Below, one piece after another: positions 1-7,019 of a stretch of 10,875 bases of DNA; within the stretch, counting starts at the first letter, position 1; the number at the start of each line of letters is the position of its first letter. Position numbers and translations under genes: made by a program. Under the pieces are notes generated by a model. It was not told the origin of the DNA. It saw only the letters and a list, made by a program, of their open reading frames with translations, and searched no databases. This DNA comes from Candidatus Limnocylindrales bacterium (GTDB lineage Bacteria > Chloroflexota > Limnocylindria > Limnocylindrales > CSP1-4): contig JAUSJS010000174.1 of assembly GCA_030647575.1 (NCBI GenBank), positions 1 to 10,875 of the forward strand. Direction: 5' to 3'.

Positions 1-85
1 CGCGCGCGGCATCGACGGCGGCGGCGAGCCTCGCCTTCGCTTCGGCGAACGGCTCGGCGGGAGGAGTGGCTTTCAGTGACGGCAC
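1..85 (-). CDS. N-terminus of an unknown protein, cut by the window edge
   Basis: A minus-strand reading frame opens at GTG 85-83 and runs off the left edge, giving 28 codons that begin MPSLKATPPAEPFAEAKARL and continue alanine-rich. It is supported by a clean AGGAG ribosome binding site at 95-91, five bases before the GTG, and by an in-frame TAG about 48 bases further upstream, so the start cannot lie far away. It follows the membrane-protein gene (stop 155) on the same strand after about 70 bases, so the two could share a transcript. The visible part looks like an amphipathic Ala/Glu/Arg helix; no family can be named from so few residues. Confidence 0.5.
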   Translation of the reverse strand, partial: MPSLKATPPAEPFAEAKARLAAAVDAAR

Positions 86-90
86 GCGTG

Positions 91-95
91 CTCCT
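91..95 (-). promoter_or_regulatory. Ribosome binding site AGGAG for the left-edge gene
   Basis: AGGAG read on the minus strand, with a five-base spacer to GTG 85-83. It is the main reason for calling the truncated left-edge gene and for choosing its start. Confidence 0.5.
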
Positions 96-154
96 GGGCT
101 CGGCGACGGGATGAGGGTGGATGCCCCAGCCTAGCGCCTGCGACAGTGCCGGAG

Positions 155-592
155 TCAGCGTTCCGCGGAGAGCGTCGCCTCCGCGACGAGTGTCAGAACG
201 ACGATGAACAGCGCGATCGGCAGCTCCAGCAGATCTTGCAGCCGGAGCACGATCAGGGCCGCTACGATGATGCCAACCCAGGCGGAGCGGCGAATGGCGC
301 GAATCCAATCGCCCCGGTAGGCGATCTGGCGATGCCGTCCGAACACGGTGAGCCAGAGGAGTGGCACGAGGGTCAGGGCCACCGCCAGCCCCATCAGCGC
401 TGCCCCGATGAATCCCGCGCTCGGGTCGACAATCGGGTCCCGGGTGGTCACGACCAGCCCGACCAGGAGCCAGACCACCGCGGCGCCCGCGAAGAATCCG
501 AGGTTGGCCAGCCGGTCGCGCGACTCCATGACCAGCGAGTCTAGGCCCTCCGAGCCGTCGTTCGGAGGGATCCTCCAGGCGAGGCGGTCCAT
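155..592 (-). CDS. Small four-helix integral membrane protein, function unknown
   Basis: The product is 145 residues. After a short polar N-terminus (about 1-30) four hydrophobic segments are visible: roughly 32-50 (AGAAVVWLLVGLVV), 60-84 (a long Gly/Ala/Leu stretch), 103-118 and 123-141. A basic loop (GRHRQIAYRGDWIRAIRR, 85-102) lies between helices 2 and 3 and would by the positive-inside rule be cytoplasmic. There are no Cys or His clusters and no catalytic motif. I do not recognise the family. The ATG at 592 has only a distant GGAG 12 bases upstream; Met22 is an alternative. It lies 147 bases after the helicase-nuclease gene on the same strand, so it may be read through from it or have its own promoter; I see no convincing -10 in the gap. 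Confidence 0.75.
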   Translation of the reverse strand: MDRLAWRIPPNDGSEGLDSLVMESRDRLANLGFFAGAAVVWLLVGLVVTTRDPIVDPSAGFIGAALMGLAVALTLVPLLWLTVFGRHRQIAYRGDWIRAIRRSAWVGIIVAALIVLRLQDLLELPIALFIVVLTLVAEATLSAER

Positions 593-739
593 GGTCGATG
601 CGATCTCCGTTCGAGTCGCCGGTGCCGGCGGGTCGCGAACGATGCCCGACCGACGACCCGCCGTCGAGTGGGGTGAATGCCCTATCCGTTACGGCGGCAC
701 CGGGACGACGCCCTGGGCGCGCCGCCCGGTTCGTTGAGT

Positions 740-3700
740 TCAGCGCGCGACGCTCGACGGGCAGATGTCGCGGAACGCGCAGTAGGTGCAGGCGAGATAG
801 TCCGGCGTCGGCGTGTAGTCCCGTGCACGCATGCCCGCGGCGGCTCGTGCGATCTTGGCCCGGGCTCGGGCCAGGCGCTTCGGATCGACCTCCACCCGAC
901 CGATGAGCCCGGATTCGAGGAAGTGGAGGGCGACGGCGTCGGGCAGCCGGCCAGTCATCGCCTCGTAACCCATCGCGTAGATCTGAAGCTGCAGCGAGTC
1001 TCGCGCCCGCTGGCGCGCCTTCGCCGGATCGCGCACGTCGGACGACTTGTAGTCGGTGATCGTCACTCGCTCCGGCCCGAGGATGCCGAGCGTGGGCGAG
1101 ACGACGTCCGCGCTTGGCATCGCGCTCGACGACGCGAACGTGCGGGCGCTCCCCTCCCCGGCCGGCTCGATGTCCACCCGGTCCCAGCGACCGCGGACGC
1201 GATCCCCACCGAGGGCGAAGGTGAACTCGCGCTCCACGTAGGTCGGGATGACGGCGTCGGGAGCGAGCTGGGCGGCGCGGAAGCGGCGAAGAGCCGCCCG
1301 ACCCGCCTCGAGGCGAGCCTCCTCGTGGTCCCGGCTCACGAATCCCTCGTTCGACCAGGCCGCCTCGAAGGCCTCCTCAAGCTCCGCCTCGCTCATGACT
1401 TGACCCTTGGCCTGCCGGTTGTGGAAGAGCTGGACGGCCCTGTGCAGTGCGGCGCCGTAGATGATCGCGTGGTGTGGCGCGAGCGGGACCCGCAACACGT
1501 GGGCGAACTTGTATTTGAGCGGACAGGTCAGGTAGTCGTCGATCTGGTAGAAGCTGAGTGAGAGCGGCTCGGTGATCGGGCCGTCCGGAGCGCTCACGGG
1601 CGCGGCGGTCGCCTCGAACGTGGCCAGTCTCTCGGTCGGCGTGGAGGAGCGAGCTCCGGCCCCGGGCACACCCGATGCCGCCGGCAGGTCCAGGGCCTCC
1701 AGCACAAACGGCGAGACGCGACGCGCTCGAGCACCGCCGTAGTCGGCGGCGTGCGACAGGATCAGCTCGTCGCGGGCGCGGGTCATTGCCACGTAACAGA
1801 GTCGCCGCTCCTCGGCCAGCGCCGATTCGGCGGTCGCGGGAGCGCCTCGGCCGACGCCCGCTGGGAGCGCCAAGGTCTCGCCCCGGCCCACGAGGGGGAA
1901 GCGGCCGGCGACCATGCCGGGCAGGAAGACGACCGGGAACTCCAGGCCTTTCGCCTTGTGGACGGTCAGGACCGCCACGGCGTCCGCGTCGGGATCCAGC
2001 TCGGCGGTCGCGGGGTCGTCTCCCGCCTCGATCAGCGTCGCCAGGTGACGAGCCACGAAGATCGCGCGGTCATCGACAAGCAGCGCGGACTGCGCCCGGA
2101 CGATCTCGAAGAACCGGGCGATGTTCTGAAGCGCCTCCTCGGCCGCCGGGGCATCCGTCCCGGCGAGGCGAGCCAGCAAACCGCTGCCGCAAAGGAAGCG
2201 ATAGAGCAGCTCGCCGGCTGGACGCTCGTGGGCCATCTCCGCGTAGCCACGCAGATCGGTCACGAGCCGGTGGACGGTGGCCCGCGTCTGTGGCCCGACG
2301 CGCAGGATCCCGGGCTGGCGTTCCAGCTCATCGAGGACCGCCCAGACCGATCGATTGCGGCGTCGCGCCGTGTTGACGATGGCGGTCAGGTCCTCGCCGC
2401 CGAGCGCATACGCTTCGGACGCGGCCAGCCCATATAGATCCACGCTGGACTCCAGGTCGGCCACCACGCGCAGGAAGGCCAGCAGCATCTTGACCTCCGG
2501 TCTGGCGTAGAGACCCGAGGCTCCCGAGAACCGCCATGGAATGCCGGCCATGTTGAGCGCGCGAAGGATCGGATCGGCATGGCCGTTGGCTCTGACCAGG
2601 ACGGCATGGTCGCGCGGCGCAGCGCCAGTGGCGATTCGCCGGCCGATCTCGGCGGCGATCCAATCCGCTTCCTCAGAGCCCGACGCGAAGACCTCCAGGC
2701 GAACCGGCGCCGGCGTTGCCGACGACCGCTCCGGCCGCAAACGCTTGACGACGCCAGCCCGCACCTCGAGCCGATCCGGATCGTTGAAGCGGACCAGGCG
2801 ATAGGCGGCATCGAGCACGGGCGCCAGCGATCGGTAATTCCGGCGTAGCACGACCGTTCGAGCGCCGGTGTAGCGCTCCCGGAAGGCCAGGATGTTGTCG
2901 ACAGCGGCGCCGCGGAAGGCGTAGATCGCCTGGTCGTCGTCGCCAACCACGGTCACGTTGCGATGCGCCTCACTGAGCAGCGCCACCAACTCGGCCTGCG
3001 CCCGGTTCGTGTCCTGGAACTCATCCACCAGGATGTACTTGAAGCGGCCGGCGATGGCGGCCCGGGCGGCGGCCGAGCTGCGGACCAGCCGCAACGCGAG
3101 CGACACCTGGTCGCCGAAGTCGATGCAGCCGTTGGCAGCCAACAGGGACTGATAGGTGGCATAGCCGGCCGCCAGCTCGGCCTGACGGCGAGCCTCCTCC
3201 GCGGCGGCATCGACCGCATCGCGTTCCGCGTCGGTCACGGCATCATCGGGCGCCGCTGCAACGGCCTTGGCCACCCGGGCGGCCTCGGCGGCAACCCGGT
3301 CGGCGTGGGCCCGGTAGTCCGCCGGCGAGACGTCCTCGTCCTTGCAGCGGCTGAAGAGCGTGGCCAGGGCGGCCAGGAAGCGGGTCGGGTCGCCCAGCGG
3401 CCGGTACGCGTCGAGGTCGAATTCGAAGAGGTGCTCGCGCAGGAAGATGACGACCTCGGGGCGGGACAGGACGCGCACGTCCGTGGGCAGGCCCAGTTCC
3501 AAGGCGTGCTCACGAATCAAGCCGTCACCGAAGGCGTGAAACGTGGAGATTGCCGTGTCCGTGTACCCATACGGCACGAGCTGATCGACCCGGATGGCCA
3601 TCTCCTCCGCGGCTTTGTCCGTGAACGTGAGGGCCAGGATCTCCGAGGGTCTGGCACGGCGGGTCGCGATCAGCCAGGCGATGCGCCGCGTGATGACCTG

Positions 3701-3838
3701 GGTCTTGCCCGTTCCGGCGCCGGCCACGACGAGGAGCGGCCCATCGCCGTGGGTGACGGCGCGAAGCTGATCCGGATTCAGTCCGTGGAGCAGGGCTTCG
3801 AGTCCGGGCGAGGCCTCGTTCGTGCGCGCGGAACCCAT
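740..3838 (-). CDS. UvrD/AdnB-type ATP-dependent helicase with C-terminal Fe-S PD-(D/E)XK nuclease
   Basis: From ATG 3838 the product is 1032 residues, a superfamily 1A 3'-5' helicase fused to a RecB-type nuclease, expected to unwind and resect DNA ends in double-strand break repair. Helicase motifs in order: LNPDQLRAV (20-28), Walker A AGAGTGKT (39-46), TFTDKAAEEM (71-80), VDEFQDT (271-277), GDDDQAIYAFRG (299-310), LRRNYRS (331-337), TVHKAKGLEF (625-634), YVAMTRAR (682-689). Nuclease motifs: GAALHRA (His799), GRWDRVD (Asp886), DYKSS (Asp929, Lys931) and QLQIY (950-954). Cys772, Cys1017, Cys1020 and Cys1026 form the AddB/AdnB-type 4Fe-4S pattern. All catalytic residues look intact. The frame stays open upstream to 4351, but that part is antisense-like in composition and overlaps the DUF4446 gene. 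GTG codons at 3847, 3919 and 3964 are alternative starts; none has a good Shine-Dalgarno. No AdnA/AddB-like partner is in the window. A low-complexity insert lies between Asp886 and Asp929. Confidence 0.92.
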   Translation of the reverse strand: MGSARTNEASPGLEALLHGLNPDQLRAVTHGDGPLLVVAGAGTGKTQVITRRIAWLIATRRARPSEILALTFTDKAAEEMAIRVDQLVPYGYTDTAISTFHAFGDGLIREHALELGLPTDVRVLSRPEVVIFLREHLFEFDLDAYRPLGDPTRFLAALATLFSRCKDEDVSPADYRAHADRVAAEAARVAKAVAAAPDDAVTDAERDAVDAAAEEARRQAELAAGYATYQSLLAANGCIDFGDQVSLALRLVRSSAAARAAIAGRFKYILVDEFQDTNRAQAELVALLSEAHRNVTVVGDDDQAIYAFRGAAVDNILAFRERYTGARTVVLRRNYRSLAPVLDAAYRLVRFNDPDRLEVRAGVVKRLRPERSSATPAPVRLEVFASGSEEADWIAAEIGRRIATGAAPRDHAVLVRANGHADPILRALNMAGIPWRFSGASGLYARPEVKMLLAFLRVVADLESSVDLYGLAASEAYALGGEDLTAIVNTARRRNRSVWAVLDELERQPGILRVGPQTRATVHRLVTDLRGYAEMAHERPAGELLYRFLCGSGLLARLAGTDAPAAEEALQNIARFFEIVRAQSALLVDDRAIFVARHLATLIEAGDDPATAELDPDADAVAVLTVHKAKGLEFPVVFLPGMVAGRFPLVGRGETLALPAGVGRGAPATAESALAEERRLCYVAMTRARDELILSHAADYGGARARRVSPFVLEALDLPAASGVPGAGARSSTPTERLATFEATAAPVSAPDGPITEPLSLSFYQIDDYLTCPLKYKFAHVLRVPLAPHHAIIYGAALHRAVQLFHNRQAKGQVMSEAELEEAFEAAWSNEGFVSRDHEEARLEAGRAALRRFRAAQLAPDAVIPTYVEREFTFALGGDRVRGRWDRVDIEPAGEGSARTFASSSAMPSADVVSPTLGILGPERVTITDYKSSDVRDPAKARQRARDSLQLQIYAMGYEAMTGRLPDAVALHFLESGLIGRVEVDPKRLARARAKIARAAAGMRARDYTPTPDYLACTYCAFRDICPSSVAR

Positions 3839-4001
3839 GACCGGCACGAGGTCGCGCCAGGCCGGGATCTGCTCGAGCGGCGCCGGTTCGTGGCGTCGCC
3901 GGACCCGCGCCGGGCTCACGACGGACTTGGCCGATCTGATCGGGGCGGGGGCTCGAGGGGGCACGCCGGGAGCATCGTCCGCCGCCGTGCCACCTAGGCT
4001 G

Positions 4002-4634
4002 TCAGGCCGTGGCCTGTGCGATCGCCGCCGTCTCCTCGGCCGACAGGCCGGCGTCCGAGCGACCAGCCTTGATCGCCTTCGCGTACATCCGGGTGCCGGC
4101 ACGCGCATGCAGGCTGGAGAGGACCCAGCCGTCGCCTGCCGCATCGAGCAGGGCCAGCGCAAAGCTCTGGTTGCCGCCCGTTTCCTGGAAGGGGTTGTAG
4201 CGCACGAGCCCGACGCGCTGGAACGCCTTGCGCTGGGCCGCTTCCAGGATCGCCGTCCGGGCTGCCACGTCGTCGAGCTCCCGCGACACGGCGAAGACCT
4301 TCTCGAGATGGGCATCCAGGACGGCTTCGAGGCTCCGGCCTTCCGCTCCACGGGTGATCCCCCTCAGCCGCGCGTCGAGCATCCTGGTCCGGCGCGCGAC
4401 GATCACGCAGGCGACCGCGAGCGCCAGGACGGCGGCGGTGAGACCGACGACGAGGGCGCTGAGATTTGGCTGAATGAGCGCGTCGAGGTCGATCCGAGGG
4501 TCCTCCGATGGGCCGTCCGAGTCTAGCAGGCGCCCCTTGCCGCGGCCGTACCGCAGCCGTACCTGGGAGGGCAGGCAGGGCCGCGAGCCGGGCGTGGGAG
4601 CCAGGTTTCCGTCACTTGCTCCTGAGACGGGCAC
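4002..4634 (-). CDS. DUF4446 family single-pass membrane protein (start uncertain)
   Basis: As drawn from GTG 4634 the product is 210 residues; the start is doubtful. The recognisable part is one transmembrane helix (about 59-80), a basic stop-transfer patch, a helical region (about 100-140, with LEAVLDAHLEKVFAVSREL), and the conserved DUF4446 core RYNPFQETGGNQSFALALLD (145-164), followed by GWVLSSLHARAGTRMYAK (169-186). Members of DUF4446 are membrane-anchored cytosolic proteins of unknown function, commonly about 150-170 residues. The first 55 residues here are Gly/Pro/Arg-rich and atypical, and there is no other ATG, GTG or TTG in frame before the helix. A promoter-like TGCTAGACT (4528-4520) and GGAGG (4506-4502) lie inside the drawn ORF, with ATC 4493 eight bases after the latter. 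A 164-residue product from ATC would match the family. The gene lies 163 bases upstream of the helicase gene on the same strand. Confidence 0.85.
   Translation of the reverse strand: MPVSGASDGNLAPTPGSRPCLPSQVRLRYGRGKGRLLDSDGPSEDPRIDLDALIQPNLSALVVGLTAAVLALAVACVIVARRTRMLDARLRGITRGAEGRSLEAVLDAHLEKVFAVSRELDDVAARTAILEAAQRKAFQRVGLVRYNPFQETGGNQSFALALLDAAGDGWVLSSLHARAGTRMYAKAIKAGRSDAGLSAEETAAIAQATA
4502..4506 (-). promoter_or_regulatory. Strong Shine-Dalgarno GGAGG preceding ATC in the DUF4446 gene
   Basis: Minus-strand GGAGG is followed after eight bases by ATC (4493-4491), in frame with the DUF4446 core. The spacing is ideal for initiation, but the codon is non-canonical. Family length also supports a start near here. 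Confidence 0.4.
4520..4528 (-). promoter_or_regulatory. Putative extended -10 (TGC-TAGACT) for the DUF4446 gene
   Basis: TGCTAGACT on the minus strand has the TGn extension and a TAnnnT hexamer, matching the pattern upstream of the genes at 5016 and 7445. It lies about 14 bases before the GGAGG at 4506-4502. No TTGACA-like -35 is seen. If real, transcription begins near 4513, downstream of the GTG at 4634. Confidence 0.4.
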
Positions 4635-4715
4635 TGGTCACCGCGATTCCGGTGGCTCCGAGTCGACCGGGGGCCGCCGAGCGTGGCAGAGCACGACTGC
4701 TCCGCCCACCTCCGG

Positions 4716-4868
4716 TCATTCGCGCTCGAGGCTGCCATCGGGCATAACCTCGCTGACCAGTGCCCGCCTGGCGGTCTCTGCCAGATTCGCGGGCCGGATA
4801 CGCGGGAGCACCTTCCCGCGACGGTCCGACGAACCGCACCCGCGGCTTCTGGGGCGGCATCCGGGCAT
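4716..4868 (-). CDS. Possible 50-residue basic protein, unrecognised
   Basis: ATG 4868 to TGA 4716 encodes 50 residues. The first 19 are Arg/Gly/Cys-rich, while the second half reads like a real protein: VLPRIRPANLAETARRALV followed by SEVMPDGSLERE. About 39 of 50 codons end in G or C, somewhat lower than the neighbouring genes. GGAG lies only three bases before the ATG, too close to be ideal; an in-frame GTG at 4811 begins exactly at the protein-like part but has no good ribosome binding site. It may be a small gene, the decayed end of an older one, or chance. Confidence 0.3.
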   Translation of the reverse strand: MPGCRPRSRGCGSSDRRGKVLPRIRPANLAETARRALVSEVMPDGSLERE

Positions 4869-4960
4869 GAGCTCCAAGGGCTCACGCAGACTGCGCCCTA
4901 CCGCGCAGGGCCGGCGCCAGCATGATCTGCGGCCGACTCGGCGACGTTGGCCACGGCCGG

Positions 4961-4969
4961 TGCTATCCT
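4961..4969 (+). promoter_or_regulatory. Putative extended -10 promoter (TGC-TATCCT) for the gene at 5016
   Basis: TGCTATCCT has the TGn extension and a TATCCT hexamer. The same GCTATCCT string occurs on the minus strand at 7498-7491 before the gene starting at 7445. It would start transcription near 4976 and give a leader of about 40 bases that contains GGAGG at 4997-5001. No good -35 is visible at 16-18 bases. Confidence 0.45.
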
Positions 4970-5015
4970 CTGCCGTCGACAGACCGCGCCAGCGACGGAG
5001 GACCCCCGACCACTC

Positions 5016-5432
5016 ATGGCCAAGCGCGCCAGAGGCACCACGACCCGACCCGGCCAGCGCCGGCCAATCCAGCGCCCAGCCACGCGCCCAACCTCGCCCG
5101 GCGTGCGGGAGGGCTCGACGGCCGCGTCCGGATCCCAGCTCGCCGAGTTGCGATCGGCCTCGCTGACCGCTGAGGAAGAGGCGCGAGCGGCCGAGCTAGA
5201 AGCTGCGATCGTCGCCCAGGAACGCCAGGCCGAGGAGGGACGCCGGAACCGCTCCCAGCGCAGCGCACCCGACGTCGCCGTCCGGGCGAGCTCCCCACTG
5301 GCCACCGCCGCCGCGAACGAGTACGCGTACGTCGCCCGCGATGTTCGCCGGGTCGCGATCGTCGGCGGCTCTCTCGTCAGCTTGCTCCTGATCCTCTGGG
5401 TCGTGACCCAAGTCACGGGAGTCACCCTCTAG
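5016..5432 (+). CDS. Small tail-anchored coiled-coil membrane protein, function unknown
   Basis: The product is 138 residues. A basic, Pro/Arg/Thr-rich, probably disordered N-terminus (1-38) leads into a charged helix (about 41-80, with LTAEEEARAAELEAAIVAQE) with coiled-coil character, and the chain ends in a single hydrophobic segment (about 113-135, AIVGGSLVSLLLILWVV) just before the C-terminus. This suggests a tail-anchored inner-membrane protein facing the cytoplasm. I do not recognise a family. The frame is open upstream to ATG 4947, but ATG 5016 is preferred because it follows the predicted promoter and GGAGG (4997-5001, 14 bases away, somewhat far). It ends 48 bases before rarA on the same strand. 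Confidence 0.8.
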   Translation: MAKRARGTTTRPGQRRPIQRPATRPTSPGVREGSTAASGSQLAELRSASLTAEEEARAAELEAAIVAQERQAEEGRRNRSQRSAPDVAVRASSPLATAAANEYAYVARDVRRVAIVGGSLVSLLLILWVVTQVTGVTL

Positions 5433-5442
5433 CCCTTCCGAT

Positions 5443-5463
5443 CCGGGTGGTCAGCTCACCTGG
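5443..5463 (+). repeat. Seven-base hairpin between the tail-anchored gene and rarA
   Basis: CCGGGTG (5443-5449) and CACCTGG (5457-5463) pair over a seven-base loop with one G-U wobble. It lies 10 bases after the stop at 5432 and just before the rarA -10. There is no T-run, so it is not a classical terminator; it could be a weak terminator, an operator or chance. Confidence 0.3.
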
Positions 5464-5468
5464 CGCGC

Positions 5469-5474
5469 TACCAT
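5469..5474 (+). promoter_or_regulatory. Putative -10 (TACCAT) giving leaderless rarA mRNA
   Basis: GCTACCAT follows the GCTAnnnT pattern of the other promoters here. Only six bases separate the hexamer from ATG 5481, so transcription would start at or next to the A of the start codon. No Shine-Dalgarno lies before the ATG, which agrees. No clear -35 is seen. Confidence 0.4.
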
Positions 5475-5480
5475 CCGACC

Positions 5481-6998
5481 ATGCCAGCCGCCCGGCGGAC
5501 CCTGGGTGCCCGACCCGAAGCCCTCTTCCAGCCGCCGCCTGAGCGGCAGCCCCTCGCGGCACGGATGCGCCCGCGCAACCTCGACGAATTCGTCGGGCAA
5601 GAGCATCTCGTCGGTGAACGCGGTCCGCTCCGCCGGAGCGTGGCGCGCGGCCATCTTTCGTCGCTCCTGCTATGGGGCCCGCCCGGTACCGGCAAGACCA
5701 GCCTGGCCCGCCTGCTCGCCGCCGAGATCGGGGCCCATTTCACCAGCCTGTCGGCGGTCATGTCGGGCGTGGCCGAGGTCCGGACCACGATCGCCGAGGC
5801 GCAGGAGCGCCTGAACCTGCACGGCACGCGCAGCATCCTCTTCCTCGACGAGATCCATCGCTTCAACAAGGCACAGCAGGACGCCTTGCTACCACATGTC
5901 GAGGACGGGACGGTCACGCTGGTCGGCGCGACCACCGAGAATCCGTACTTCGAGGTGAACGCCGCGCTCCTGTCGCGGATGCGTGTCTGGCGCCTCGAAC
6001 CCCTGACCGATGAGGAGGTCGCGATCGTCGTCCACCGGGCGCTGGACGATGCCGAGCGGGGCCTCGCGGGTCCGCTCGGTCCCGACGGCGGCGTGGCGCT
6101 GTCGGACGCGGCCTTCGACCACCTCGTCTCGCTCGCCGGTGGCGACGCCCGAGCCGCTCTCAACGTCCTGGAAGGGGCGACGGCCCTGGCCGAGGCGCCC
6201 GGCGTGCGCGACGCCGAGGGCCATGTGAGCCCCCGGCTCGAGGATGTCGAGACCGCCGCCCAGCAGCGGGTGCTGGCCTACGACCGGGCCGGCGACGGGC
6301 ATTACGACACCGTCTCGGCGTTCATCAAGAGCCTCCGCGGCAACGATCCCGACGCGGCGCTCTACTGGCTCGCCGCGATGATCGCCGCGGGCGAGGACCC
6401 GAAGTTCATCGCTCGCCGCCTGATCATCAGCGCCTCGGAAGACGTTGGCAACGCCGATCCCCGGGCCCTTCAGGTCGCCGTGGCGGCCGGACACGCCCTC
6501 GATTGGATCGGGCTGCCCGAGGCGCAATACGCCCTGGCCCAGGCCACGACCTACATCGCGACCGCGCCGAAATCGAACCGGTCGGGCGCGGCCTACTGGG
6601 CAGCCGTCTCCGATGTCGAGGCCAGCGGCGCCCTGCCCGTCCCGCTCCACCTGCGAAACGCGGCGCACCGCGGCATGAAGCAGCACGGCATCGGCATCGG
6701 CTATCGCTACACGCATGACTTCGAGGGCGCCGACGTCGAGCAGCAGCATCTGCCCGACGCGATCGTCGCGCGGCGCTACTACCTGCCGACCGACCAGGGC
6801 TACGAATCGACGATCGCCGCCCGAATGGCCAGCCGGGCCGAGGCCCGGGCCGCGGCGAAGGCGGCCGGCGGAACCCCACGGTCGAAGATCCCCGGGCCGG
6901 AGGTCAAGCCCCACGGCGGCCAAAGCCTCATGAAGACACGCGAATCGAATCGCAAGAAGCTGGCCGACACTGAGAAGCGCGACGCCTCCGAGCCCTGA
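5481..6998 (+). CDS. rarA: Replication-associated recombination protein A (RarA/MgsA, AAA+ ATPase)
   Basis: The product is 505 residues of the clamp-loader-like AAA+ family (RarA/YcaJ in bacteria, Mgs1/WRNIP1 in eukaryotes), which acts at stalled replication forks. Visible: NLDEFVGQEHLVG (33-45), Walker A GPPGTGKT (66-73), Walker B FLDEIHRFNK (121-130), sensor 1 GATTENP (149-155), the arginine finger in LLSRMRVW (163-170), sensor 2 in GGDARAALNVLE, then the tetramerisation domain starting YDTVSAFIKSLRGNDPDAALYW and the ARRLIISASEDVGNADP motif. All key residues are intact. The conserved fold ends near 445; the last 55-60 residues are an Ala/Arg then Lys-rich tail beyond the usual family end. 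The start fits the leaderless promoter; there is no ribosome binding site. It converges on the gene ending at 7020 with a 21-base gap and no evident terminator. Confidence 0.96.
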   Translation: MPAARRTLGARPEALFQPPPERQPLAARMRPRNLDEFVGQEHLVGERGPLRRSVARGHLSSLLLWGPPGTGKTSLARLLAAEIGAHFTSLSAVMSGVAEVRTTIAEAQERLNLHGTRSILFLDEIHRFNKAQQDALLPHVEDGTVTLVGATTENPYFEVNAALLSRMRVWRLEPLTDEEVAIVVHRALDDAERGLAGPLGPDGGVALSDAAFDHLVSLAGGDARAALNVLEGATALAEAPGVRDAEGHVSPRLEDVETAAQQRVLAYDRAGDGHYDTVSAFIKSLRGNDPDAALYWLAAMIAAGEDPKFIARRLIISASEDVGNADPRALQVAVAAGHALDWIGLPEAQYALAQATTYIATAPKSNRSGAAYWAAVSDVEASGALPVPLHLRNAAHRGMKQHGIGIGYRYTHDFEGADVEQQHLPDAIVARRYYLPTDQGYESTIAARMASRAEARAAAKAAGGTPRSKIPGPEVKPHGGQSLMKTRESNRKKLADTEKRDASEP

Positions 6999-7019
6999 CC
7001 GGGCCGGGGCGGGCGTCTG

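Larger units (their letters stand above)
4635..5015. other. Intergenic stretch between divergent transcription units
   Basis: This stretch separates the minus DUF4446 gene from the plus gene at 5016. It holds one possible 50-codon minus ORF (4716-4868), the plus-strand promoter near 4961-4969 and its leader with GGAGG at 4997-5001. Other open frames here are Arg/Pro/Ser-rich without start signals. No tRNA-like TPsiC arm, rRNA or clear terminator is seen. Confidence 0.5.

Noticed and set aside
693..726. GGCGGC...GCCGCC inverted repeat after the helicase gene as a terminator
   Set aside because: Only a six-base stem over a 22-base loop and no T-run; likely to occur by chance in such GC-rich sequence.
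677..1561. Long plus-strand open frame opposite the helicase-nuclease (also 2963-3997)
   Set aside because: High GC leaves antisense frames open; the minus frame has complete helicase and nuclease motifs while these have none.
3839..4351. Upstream extension of the helicase frame to 4351 (171 extra residues)
   Set aside because: It is Arg/Ser/Pro-rich, overlaps the well-supported DUF4446 gene on the same strand in another frame, and lies before the normal helicase N-terminus.
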